Of a stretch of DNA of 64,000 bases, positions 18,080 to 24,848 are shown in pieces. Positions within the stretch are counted from its first letter, which is position 1. Every line of letters starts with the position of its first letter. The notes under the pieces were generated by a model. That model did no database searches. It was not told the DNA's origin and was given only the letters and a program-made list of their open reading frames with translations. The stretch comes from Sutcliffiella horikoshii (GTDB lineage Bacteria > Bacillota > Bacilli > Bacillales > Bacillaceae_I): NCBI RefSeq assembly GCF_020524325.1, contig NZ_JAIVKY010000014.1, positions 1 through 64,000 on the forward strand, read 5' to 3'. The position numbers and the translations under genes are program-made.

Positions 18080-18385
18080 CTTTGTCACCGAGGTCTTCAT
18101 ATCAGCGATGAGGACTTCCCTTGTCCTTTTTCCTTGTCACTAAGGTCTTCATACCGGCGATGAGGACTTCCCTCGTCCTTTTTCCTTGTAACAGAGCTCT
18201 TCATACCGGCGATGAGGACTTCCCTTGTCCTTTTTCCTTGTCACTAAGGTCTTCATACCGGCGATGAGGACTTCCCTCGTCCTTTTTCCTTGTAACAGAG
18301 CTCTTCATACCGGCGATGAGGACTTCCCTCCTCTTTATTCCTAGTCAGTAAGGTCTTCATCACGATGATAAAGAATTATCCACTA
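18080..18385. repeat. 52-bp tandem array 1 (six units)
   Basis: The core AGGTCTTCAT (or AGCTCTTCAT) recurs at 18091, 18143, 18195, 18247, 18299 and 18351, exactly 52 bp apart. Each unit holds GTCTTCAT paired to ATGAGGAC across a short gap (one wobble), so each can form a hairpin. Alternate units are more alike, suggesting a 104-bp higher-order repeat. It lies between two convergent genes. Confidence 0.93.
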
Positions 18386-18404
18386 TTGTTATTTCTTAAA
18401 CAAA

Positions 18405-18460
18405 GAAAAAACCAGCCGGTAAAGCGCTATATCATTTGCGCTCCACTAACTGGTCTCCTA
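18405..18460 (-). terminator. Probable ypeQ terminator overlapping its 3' end
   Basis: On the minus strand ACCAG...GAGCGC pairs with GCGCT...CTGGT and is followed by TTTTTTC. The left arm lies in the last codons of the gene. Confidence 0.6.
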
Positions 18461-18620
18461 GTTTCTTGATTTCAGCACCTACTGTACATTCACTGATACA
18501 AAAAGATTGAGCATGCGTCTTTCCATAATCTTTACGCAACGTTTGCTTAACCAGACACTCCGTACAGTACGTATCTAAAATTTCACCAACTTCCAAAAGT
18601 ATCTTTTTTCGATTAATCAT
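18432..18620 (-). CDS. ypeQ: YpeQ-type zinc-finger protein
   Basis: The 62-residue protein has the four-cysteine pattern of the small YpeQ zinc-finger family: YCTEC, then FCISEC after the conserved KDYGKTHAQ linker. It likely binds one zinc. Role unknown. It sits 23 bp after the RNase H-like ypeP gene on the same strand, as in B. subtilis, and probably forms an operon with it. Confidence 0.85.
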   Translation of the reverse strand: MINRKKILLEVGEILDTYCTECLVKQTLRKDYGKTHAQSFCISECTVGAEIKKLGDQLVERK

Positions 18621-18643
18621 TATTTATTGTCACTCCTATATAT

Positions 18644-19297
18644 TCACACTTGCAGTTTACTTTCTATTGGTGTTCCTTCTAATGCCTGTTTGGCCAACTG
18701 ATGTGACTCTGTATTGTCTTTTCTTGAAACAGGTTTAAATACTGGCTTGATTTTAAGCTCCTTCAACTTTCCCTCTATCTTATCTAGCCAACGATTAAAG
18801 AGGTCATCATAACATGGCCATTCCCCAGAAAGCTGATTCAAAACGACAAGGGAGTCGCCCTTAAAAGTGACTTCCATTGCACGAATTTCAAGATTCTCAA
18901 GTTGTTGAACCAGAAAATAAAAAGCAGCATACTCCGCTTCATTGTTGGATTCTAATTCTTCAAGCCTTGCATTAATTCTGTATCTGTAGTCTTTTCTATT
19001 TTGATTATAATAAACCACATTTCCGATTCCCGCCAGTTTTGTGTCTACGTCGTATCCACCATCAAAATAGGCAACAACATCTGAGATCCCTGTTTCACTC
19101 TGCTTAATCCACTTGTTAATTTCTTTTTTCGTCCATTCTGAACCATCCTGGTCAAAGAAAGAAAGACGCTTTACTCTCCCCGTCTTTTCTATATCTTCAG
19201 CAAGCCTAAGAGCCAGCCTAATATCAAGTTCATCACTTTTAAAGGTGGTCTCAATGTGCTTTGGAGTATGGTAGTGCCATTCTAAAGTCAATTTCAT
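18644..19297 (-). CDS. ypeP: RNase H-like protein YpeP
   Basis: The 217-residue protein has an N-terminal domain of about 75 residues and a C-terminal RNase H fold. The first three catalytic acids are visible (VAYFDGG, SNNEAEYAA, FKGDSLVV), but the usual last Asp of the D-x-L-A-x-x-A motif is replaced: NTESHQLAKQA has His. Activity on RNA/DNA hybrids is therefore doubtful. It is transcribed divergently from the second RNase H-like gene at 19466. Confidence 0.85.
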   Translation of the reverse strand: MKLTLEWHYHTPKHIETTFKSDELDIRLALRLAEDIEKTGRVKRLSFFDQDGSEWTKKEINKWIKQSETGISDVVAYFDGGYDVDTKLAGIGNVVYYNQNRKDYRYRINARLEELESNNEAEYAAFYFLVQQLENLEIRAMEVTFKGDSLVVLNQLSGEWPCYDDLFNRWLDKIEGKLKELKIKPVFKPVSRKDNTESHQLAKQALEGTPIESKLQV

Positions 19298-19465
19298 TTT
19301 GTGGGTATCCCCTTTACTACTAAGTGATTCTTACTTATACCCGTTCGCAGTAAAAACATGGGCATTATGGCTTTAATACTTTGTTATTATTGTGTATTCT
19401 TATCTTATCACAGGACATATCGAAATATGTTCGTGTAACACTTTTTTAATAGGCAGGGGAATGGA

Positions 19466-19858
19466 ATGATTGAAGTATACATTGACGGGGCAAGCGCTGG
19501 GGACCCCGGTCCTTCTGGAGCTGGTATATTTATTAAAGGGCATGGTGGAGCTGAACAATACAGTATTCCGCTTGGAATGATGTCAAATCATGAAGCAGAG
19601 TTTCATGCATTGATCGAAGCATTGAAAATATGTACGAAACAAGGCTATCGAATTGTTTCTTTCCGTACTGACTCTCAGGCGGTGGAGAGCGCGATGGAAA
19701 AACGATTTGCAAAAAAACAGCAATATCGGGTGCTGTTGGAGGAAGCTTTGCGCCTTTCTGATCAGCTTGAATTATTTTTTATAAAATGGGTGCCAAGTAA
19801 AGAGAATAAGGTGGCTGATGAGTTGTCAAGGAAGGCGATACAGTTTAACAATAATTGA
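19466..19858 (+). CDS. ypdQ: RNase H-like protein YpdQ
   Basis: The 130-residue protein is a minimal type I RNase H fold. All four carboxylates appear in place: VYIDGASAG (Asp7), NHEAEFHAL (Glu), FRTDSQAV (Asp) and KVADELSRKA (Asp). It lacks the basic handle of E. coli RNase HI. The B. subtilis homologue was reported without detectable RNase H activity, so catalytic function is not assured. GGCAGGGG lies before the ATG. Confidence 0.87.
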   Translation: MIEVYIDGASAGDPGPSGAGIFIKGHGGAEQYSIPLGMMSNHEAEFHALIEALKICTKQGYRIVSFRTDSQAVESAMEKRFAKKQQYRVLLEEALRLSDQLELFFIKWVPSKENKVADELSRKAIQFNNN

Positions 19859-19894
19859 TAGTGTGGTGGAATTTGAGTTCTCTGTTACTGTTTG

Positions 19895-20300
19895 AGCTAT
19901 TAGTGTGCTGCTTCGGGCACTGAGACGGCTTCTCTCTTACCGTTTTGCGTTTTGATGAGCTACTTCGGGCGTTGAGACGACTTCTCTGTTACCGTTTTAG
20001 GTTTTGCGAAGCTACTTCGGGCGCTGAGACGACTTCTCTGTTACCGTTTTGCGTTTTGGCGAGCTGCTTCGGGCGCTGAGACGGCTTCTCTGTTACCGTT
20101 TTGCGTTTTGATGAGCTACTTCGGGCGCTGAGACGGCTTCTCTGTTACCGTTTTAGGTTTTGCGAAGCTGCTTCGGTCGTATAGAACGCCTCTATATTAC
20201 CAAACAACCTTTTCCAATCCTGCTTCAGGCATATAGGATCCCTCTATTTTACTAGAAACCCTCTTACCAAGCTGCTTCGGCATATAGAAGGAGCCATTCA
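19895..20300. repeat. 52-bp tandem array 2 (eight units)
   Basis: CTTCGGG (or a variant) recurs at 19911, 19963, 20015, 20067, 20119, 20171, 20223 and 20275, exactly 52 bp apart. The unit includes GACTTCTCTGTTACCGTTTT, which aligns with GACTTCTCTCACTCGTTTT of array 3. Some units hold the perfect palindrome CGAAGC-T-GCTTCG. The last two or three units are diverged. The array fills the gap between convergent ypdQ and the DUF6123-like gene. Confidence 0.92.
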
Positions 20301-20321
20301 ACTTCACGCCCCCAACAACAA

Positions 20322-20351
20322 AAAAACTTCCCCATAAAATCAGGAAAGTTC
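20322..20351 (-). terminator. Terminator of the DUF6123-like gene
   Basis: On the minus strand AACTTTCC pairs with GGGGAAGTT and is followed by TTTTTTT. Confidence 0.75.
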
Positions 20352-20352
20352 T

Positions 20353-20625
20353 CTAAATAATCTTCTTTTCCTTAGCCAATTCAAAAGCTGCACGTTTGGA
20401 GTGAATCTGTTCCTGTTTAATCATCTCCAAGAATGATACAAAAAAACTTCCATCAAACTGCTTTTGGGCTTTTAGTGTAATTTCTATGGCTATGTTGACT
20501 AAATAGTCTGAGCTATCTGTGTAGTGCTTTCCAAACTCTATAAAACCAAGAGAATCTTCTCCGAATTTAAATCCCCTTGCGGTAAGTTGTTGAAGGTAAT
20601 CTTCTGTACTCCATGATTTGTTCAA
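20353..20625 (-). CDS. DUF6123-like small protein
   Basis: The 90-residue protein has the core GFKFGEDSLGFIEFGKHYTD, then a helical C-terminal half ending in Lys/Glu. It resembles the DUF6123 family seen beside ypcP in Bacillaceae, which I recall rather than prove. It is soluble and without a metal motif. It lies 62 bp downstream of the PAP2-like gene on the same strand and ends at a terminator. Confidence 0.65.
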   Translation of the reverse strand: MNKSWSTEDYLQQLTARGFKFGEDSLGFIEFGKHYTDSSDYLVNIAIEITLKAQKQFDGSFFVSFLEMIKQEQIHSKRAAFELAKEKKII

Positions 20626-20687
20626 GTTTATCCATCCTTTTGTACGTCCCCTTCTTCAATTTTACCGCAAAATTTGTCGTTTGCCCA

Positions 20688-21218
20688 TTAAATTTTGTCC
20701 CAAAGTTCCAATTTTTTCTTTTTAGGCAACAGGCGCATACCAAATAATGCGAGAGCAATACCGAATAAAGCTCCTCCAACTACTTCCTCCGGCTGATGCC
20801 CCAGCCGTTCTTTTAAACGCTTTTCCAATTTGTCATGGACATTCTCATCAGGTTTTCCCTCAAGTCTATCCAACTTTTCAGCAAGGTCATTTACCGCAAG
20901 AGTAATCTCTCCTGTTTGTCTTCTCACTCCCTGTGCATCATACATAACGATTAGCCCAAAAATGGCAGAAAGCGCAAAATCTATCGTTTTAAATCCCCTT
21001 TTCATCGCAATGATAGTGGCCAATGCAGATACTCCAGCCGAATGTGAGCTCGGCATCCCTCCCGTTTCAATGAAGGTACTCCATTCCCATCTGCCTGTTC
21101 TAAGAAATTTTATTGGAATCTTTAAAAATTGTGCCAATAAGATGGCACTTAAAGCAATTTTAAGTGGTCGGTTCAAACTAATCACCTCTTGAGTAGTTTG
21201 AGTTATTTTTGATATCAC
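20688..21218 (-). CDS. Divergent PAP2 family membrane protein
   Basis: The 176-residue protein matches the divergent PAP2 family (DUF212, B. subtilis YuiD). Conserved TGGMPSSHSAGVSALAT near 52-68 and VMYDAQGVRRQTGEI near 91-106 correspond to PAP2 phosphatase motifs, and a hydrophobic helix lies near the C-terminus (GGALFGIALALFGMRLL). A phosphatase role on a lipid or small phosphate is suggested, not shown. It is divergent from sspL. Confidence 0.9.
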   Translation of the reverse strand: MISKITQTTQEVISLNRPLKIALSAILLAQFLKIPIKFLRTGRWEWSTFIETGGMPSSHSAGVSALATIIAMKRGFKTIDFALSAIFGLIVMYDAQGVRRQTGEITLAVNDLAEKLDRLEGKPDENVHDKLEKRLKERLGHQPEEVVGGALFGIALALFGMRLLPKKKKLELWDKI

Positions 21219-21272
21219 AATACAACATAATTTTTAGCTGAAAAAGGAAAACTACTAACGGAGGTGAGAAGC

Positions 21273-21413
21273 ATGAGTAAAAATAAATCAGCAAACAGAG
21301 GCAAAAAAGCACCTGGGGTAAACCCTCAAGGATATGGTCAAGATGCGGAGTTTGCGCAGGAAGTAAATTCCAAGCTTGAAAATAAAGCGAGAAAAGATAA
21401 CACAAAACGCTAA
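21273..21413 (+). CDS. sspL: Small acid-soluble spore protein L
   Basis: The 46-residue product reads MSKNKSANRGKKAPGVNPQG at the start and ends with KARKDNTKR. The VNPQG...LE-KAR-...NTKR pattern matches SspL, a minor spore-core protein made in the forespore under SigG. GGAGGTG sits before the ATG. It lies convergent with ypcP and shares a bidirectional hairpin with it. It is too short for many gene finders. Confidence 0.82.
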   Translation: MSKNKSANRGKKAPGVNPQGYGQDAEFAQEVNSKLENKARKDNTKR

Positions 21414-21416
21414 AGA

Positions 21417-21446
21417 AGAGAAGATGACTTGCTCATCTTCTCTTAA
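21417..21446. terminator. Terminator between sspL and ypcP
   Basis: AGAGAAGATGA pairs with TCATCTTCTCT over a 5-base loop, at the 3' ends of both convergent genes. Confidence 0.75.
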
Positions 21447-22312
21447 CAAACTTTATCAATAAAACCATGCAAATTCTTGAACTCGAGCTCGTCAAATTTA
21501 CTTGCGACTTTGTTACGATCAATCGTGATGGTGGCGTCATGCAATTCACATGAAACAGGGACATCACACTTGATTGTAGCAAGCTCCCTTGATAGGTGCA
21601 ACAATTCCAAGCTGTCTTCAAATTTCTGACGTTGACTTTTGGTAAGGGCTGAGAGATTTTCTAAAATCCCATCTACTGTTTGATACTCCATCAACAATTT
21701 TGTAGCAGTCTTTTCTCCAACACCTTTAACTCCAGGGTAGTTATCACTGCTGTCCCCCATTATGGCTTTTAGGTCAATGAGTTGTTGTGGCGTAAGGCCT
21801 TTTTTCTCATAAAAGCCATTTTCGTCTAAGACTTCATAGTTGCCGTAACCTTTCATTAACAACGCTACTTTAATATTTGGTTTGATTAGCTGCAAGACGT
21901 CTTGGTCACCAGTCAGAATGATGACTTCTGCTTCTTCCCGATAAAGTTCTGCAAGGGTTCCTAAGCAATCATCAGCTTCAAAGCCTGCAAGTCCAATATT
22001 GGGAATGTCGAACGCCTCAACCACTTCTTTAACTAGATCAAATTGGGGAATCAACTCTTGTGGCGGTGCAGGTCTGTTTGCTTTATAGTCATCGAACATC
22101 TCTGTGCGGAACGTTTTGCTTCCCATGTCCCAGCAGCAGACAACATGTGTTGGTTCGAACGTTTCCATGGAAGTAATCATATGTTTAACAAATCCCTGAA
22201 TAGCATTCGTTGGGATTCCGTTGGATGTATACATGAAGCGATTATAAACACTTGTTGCGAAAAATGAACGGAATAATAAAGCCATTCCATCTATTAATAA
22301 TACTTTTTTCAT
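21443..22312 (-). CDS. ypcP: 5'-3' exonuclease / flap endonuclease YpcP
   Basis: The 289-residue protein is a stand-alone homologue of the 5' nuclease domain of PolA. LLIDGMALLFRSFF at the N-terminus, AGFEADDCLGTLA, IILTGDQDVLQL and the helix-hairpin-helix GVKGVGEKTATKLL supply the acidic metal sites and DNA-binding loop. It acts on RNA-containing flaps during Okazaki fragment maturation and overlaps in function with PolA. The GGGAGTG site precedes the ATG. Confidence 0.95.
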   Translation of the reverse strand: MKKVLLIDGMALLFRSFFATSVYNRFMYTSNGIPTNAIQGFVKHMITSMETFEPTHVVCCWDMGSKTFRTEMFDDYKANRPAPPQELIPQFDLVKEVVEAFDIPNIGLAGFEADDCLGTLAELYREEAEVIILTGDQDVLQLIKPNIKVALLMKGYGNYEVLDENGFYEKKGLTPQQLIDLKAIMGDSSDNYPGVKGVGEKTATKLLMEYQTVDGILENLSALTKSQRQKFEDSLELLHLSRELATIKCDVPVSCELHDATITIDRNKVASKFDELEFKNLHGFIDKVC

Positions 22313-22412
22313 AAGGACACTCCCTCTCTATTCCGATTTTTTATTATAGCATAAATTAGAGTTGGAGGACAGGCACTCATAAATAGGTTGTGAGGGGCAA
22401 ATGTTCAAAAAA

Positions 22413-22517
22413 AAGAGGTCAATTAGTCAAAAAAGGAGATGATTTAGTCAAAAAAGGAGATGAATTAGTCAAAAAATCCGCTCAATTAGTCAAATAACCA
22501 TATCAATTCATCAAGAA
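22413..22517. repeat. 21-bp period micro-array (five units)
   Basis: TTAGTCAAAAAA-type units recur with TAGTC at 22424, 22445, 22466 and 22487, then a degenerate copy near 22508, exactly 21 bp apart. One plus-strand frame reads LVKKGDDLVKKGDELVKKS and stops, but its only upstream start (GTG) has no well-spaced ribosome binding site. Lies in the gap between ypcP and the 44-aa gene. Confidence 0.8.
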
Positions 22518-22540
22518 TCCATTTATCTCCTAATTAATAA

Positions 22541-22567
22541 AGCCATCACCCCTAAAAGTGATGGCAT
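22541..22567 (-). terminator. Terminator after the 44-aa small gene
   Basis: GCCATCAC pairs with GTGATGGC over an 8-base loop; on the minus strand TTTATTAATT follows. Confidence 0.7.
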
Positions 22568-22572
22568 ACATA

Positions 22573-22707
22573 CTATTGGTTTTTCTTATTAGTCATTTTA
22601 GCTGCTTCGTATTCCGCATAGGAAGCAAACTCTGAATCCATGTTGCCTTTTTGTTTAACGTTATTGTTGCGCTGTGCATTGGCATTACCTTTTTTCGTAC
22701 GTCCCAT
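22573..22707 (-). CDS. Small hydrophilic protein, 44 aa
   Basis: The product begins MGRTKKGNANAQRNNNVKQK and ends with an acidic-aromatic stretch (SEFASYAEYEAAK) before a Lys/Asn tail. The composition resembles small spore proteins, but I cannot assign a family. A GGAGGAG site precedes the ATG and a terminator follows. It lies 73 bp downstream of the sulfurtransferase gene. Confidence 0.65.
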   Translation of the reverse strand: MGRTKKGNANAQRNNNVKQKGNMDSEFASYAEYEAAKMTNKKNQ

Positions 22708-22780
22708 TCTAAATCTCCTCCTTCATATGGTGGATCTCTTATAGTTTGCGCAAGAGAAACCCATTTCAGTGAGGGTAAAT

Positions 22781-23620
22781 TTAGTTCTTTATTTTAGAAA
22801 TTGGGTTGTCTGTGTAACTTATCCAATCACTCCAGCTACCGGCATACATCTTTACTTTTTCATAACCAGCTTCTTTAAGTGCTAAAAATGTCGGGCAGGC
22901 AGTTACACCAGATCCGCAGTAGACGACAATTTCTTTCGAAGGATCCAGAGAAGAAAACCTTGCTTTCAACATTTCCGTCTCTTTCCATTTTCCATTCTCT
23001 ACATTTTCCATCCAGAAAAAATTAAGTGCGCCTGGAATATGGCCTGCAACCTTATCGATCGGCTCTTCAACCCCCTTATAACGGTTAGGTTCTCGCGCAT
23101 CAAGAAGATATGCGGAACCACTTTCGAAGGTGGATAGTTGTGATTTGACCTCATCCATATCCATTAGTAATTCTTCTTCTACTTTAAACGTAAATGTACC
23201 GCGCTTTTCTTGTGAAGGCACTTCTGCTGTTACAGGATAACCTTGCTTCACCCATTCACTGTAGCCCCCATTCATAATCCCAACATCCTCATGGCCCAAC
23301 ATTTTAAGCAAAAACCACAGCCTTGAGGCCATCGCACCGTTTTGGTCATCATATAGAAGGACCTTGCCTTCATCATGAACTCCAATGCTTTCTAGTTTCC
23401 GATGAAGTTCTTGAAAATCTGGCAACGGATGTCTGCCCCCATGTGAACGGACTGTACTGGATAAATCTTTATTCAAGTCCATATAGTGCGCCCCTGAGAT
23501 GTGATGTTCGTTATATTCTGCCCGGCCCTTATCCGGTGCCGGAAGATGAAAACGACAATCAATGACCGTGAGTTCATTTAAATGTTCTTTCACCCAATTT
23601 ACCGAAACAATATGCTTCAT
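22781..23620 (-). CDS. Sulfurtransferase with two rhodanese domains
   Basis: The 279-residue protein has tandem rhodanese domains. The N-terminal one is inactive-type; the C-terminal one carries the catalytic Cys235 in CGSGVTAC, the loop typical of 3-mercaptopyruvate sulfurtransferases (CGxGVTA). It moves sulfane sulfur to a thiol or cyanide acceptor. DCRFHLP and LDAREPNRYKG are further family blocks. It begins 17 bp after ypbS on the same strand, at the end of the dynA operon. Confidence 0.93.
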   Translation of the reverse strand: MKHIVSVNWVKEHLNELTVIDCRFHLPAPDKGRAEYNEHHISGAHYMDLNKDLSSTVRSHGGRHPLPDFQELHRKLESIGVHDEGKVLLYDDQNGAMASRLWFLLKMLGHEDVGIMNGGYSEWVKQGYPVTAEVPSQEKRGTFTFKVEEELLMDMDEVKSQLSTFESGSAYLLDAREPNRYKGVEEPIDKVAGHIPGALNFFWMENVENGKWKETEMLKARFSSLDPSKEIVVYCGSGVTACPTFLALKEAGYEKVKMYAGSWSDWISYTDNPISKIKN

Positions 23621-23637
23621 GCTTTCCCCTCCGCATG

Positions 23638-23895
23638 TTAGTTACTTCGAGAAACAAATTCCTCTACCATTTCTTTTGTTACCAGTTGACGCTGAGGTGC
23701 AATTCCTTTTCGTGCAAGCTCGTTTATTCTTTTCGTTACCTCATTAATTTTTTCAGTTGTATATGGTTTCTTTTGACGGCAAAGTACAATTGCCTCTTCT
23801 ATGTATGCTTCTCTTTGCTGCTCAAGTTGCAAAAAATTCATTACAACTTGATTTTGTTTTCTAGAATGCTCACTTATAGCTTTATGTACGCTCAT
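23638..23895 (-). CDS. ypbS: YpbS family protein (DUF2533)
   Basis: The 85-residue helical protein starts MSVHKAISEHSRKQNQVV and matches the small YpbS/DUF2533 family found next to dynA in Bacillus. Heptad-like charge patterns suggest a coiled coil. The function is unknown. Its start overlaps the end of the preceding 72-aa gene by 14 bp, with GGAGG upstream, so translation may be coupled. Confidence 0.85.
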   Translation of the reverse strand: MSVHKAISEHSRKQNQVVMNFLQLEQQREAYIEEAIVLCRQKKPYTTEKINEVTKRINELARKGIAPQRQLVTKEMVEEFVSRSN

Positions 23896-24100
23896 GGTTG
23901 TTCCTCCAATTTATCTGTTCTTTTTTCATTAATTGTATTATGTTCTCTTTCGGTTGCCAACAATCAAATTTATAATGCGGCTTTGTTTCAAAGCCAAGTC
24001 TACTGCAACGGTAGATGGTATGAGTAGTTAATTTTATCACTTGATAATGTTTACAGGTAGCACAAGCATGAAATCGATTTACTTTTGTAATCTCACTCAC
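23882..24100 (-). CDS. Small cysteine-containing protein, 72 aa
   Basis: The product starts MSEITKVNRFHACATCKHYQ and has a CATC pair plus later Cys in YRCSR and DCWQP, a possible zinc site. The GTG start overlaps the stop of the nucleotidyltransferase gene by 8 bp (GTGAGTGA) and AGAGG lies right before it. Such overlap points to coupled translation. I do not recognise the family. Confidence 0.7.
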   Translation of the reverse strand: MSEITKVNRFHACATCKHYQVIKLTTHTIYRCSRLGFETKPHYKFDCWQPKENIIQLMKKEQINWRNNHERT

Positions 24101-24836
24101 CCTCTATTCCCAGCTGTTGAAAAAACAGCTCCTCTAATCTTTGAACGTCTACCCTTCCTTCTTCTAGGTGACCCAAAAAATCTTCTGAAACAGCAATAAA
24201 ATTATTCACCTTTTCATTAAGATGTGTAACCAATGGGTCAGCGGGTACTTTCTCTTCTGTTTTTAGGCAAAATAAAAGGGATAAGTCTTCGCTGGTAAAT
24301 GTGTTGCTATTCTTTATAAGCTGTTCAAATTCAATGGTTGCTTTGCCGTTGTTTATAACCTGTTCTAACATCAAAGATGCTCGGACAGCGTGAACAAGAT
24401 AAGATGCATCATTCTTTTTGCTCCATGCCTGGAGGTTGTTCTTAGCCATGTTTACATAATGTAATGCAAGCACTTTTTTGGAGTAATCTTGTACTATAGT
24501 GCCTTTTAAAATATCCATGGCTGAGTCCAACTCTCTATATACAATAGGAGATAACATCCATTCAAAAAAGGACGGATTGGACTTTCCGGCCAATACCAAT
24601 GCCTTTTTCAAGTCCCAGCCCTGAATGTCATACACGTCACCTTTTTTGGTAATCGTATCTTCCTTCTTAAACAACGAAAGGTATTTTTTTAAGGGAGCAA
24701 TATAGATGAACCTGATATCAAAGTCACTGCTTTCGGTAGCAAAGCCATATGCCCTGCTACCTGCTTCACAGGCATAAAGGATTTTTACATTATGGTTTTC
24801 TTCAATATTTATGAGTATATCCTCTATACGGTTCAC
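24093..24836 (-). CDS. RlaP-like nucleotidyltransferase (PF10127 type)
   Basis: The 247-residue protein has the pol-beta nucleotidyltransferase signature: CEAGSRAYGFATESSDFDIR carries Gly26-Ser27 and the Asp38/Asp40 metal pair. It matches the COG3541/PF10127 group, named RlaP for its association with RNA repair. The C-terminal half is helical. The true substrate is unknown. It lies 12 bp after dynA on the same strand and overlaps the next gene. Confidence 0.87.
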   Translation of the reverse strand: MNRIEDILINIEENHNVKILYACEAGSRAYGFATESSDFDIRFIYIAPLKKYLSLFKKEDTITKKGDVYDIQGWDLKKALVLAGKSNPSFFEWMLSPIVYRELDSAMDILKGTIVQDYSKKVLALHYVNMAKNNLQAWSKKNDASYLVHAVRASLMLEQVINNGKATIEFEQLIKNSNTFTSEDLSLLFCLKTEEKVPADPLVTHLNEKVNNFIAVSEDFLGHLEEGRVDVQRLEELFFQQLGIEGE

Positions 24837-24848
24837 CTTTCTCCCTCC

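Noticed and set aside
18080-18385. CRISPR-like appearance of the 52-bp arrays (also 19895, 36235, 57950)
   Set aside because: The whole 52-bp unit is repeated with no unrelated spacers between, and no cas genes are present. They are tandem repeats, not CRISPR.
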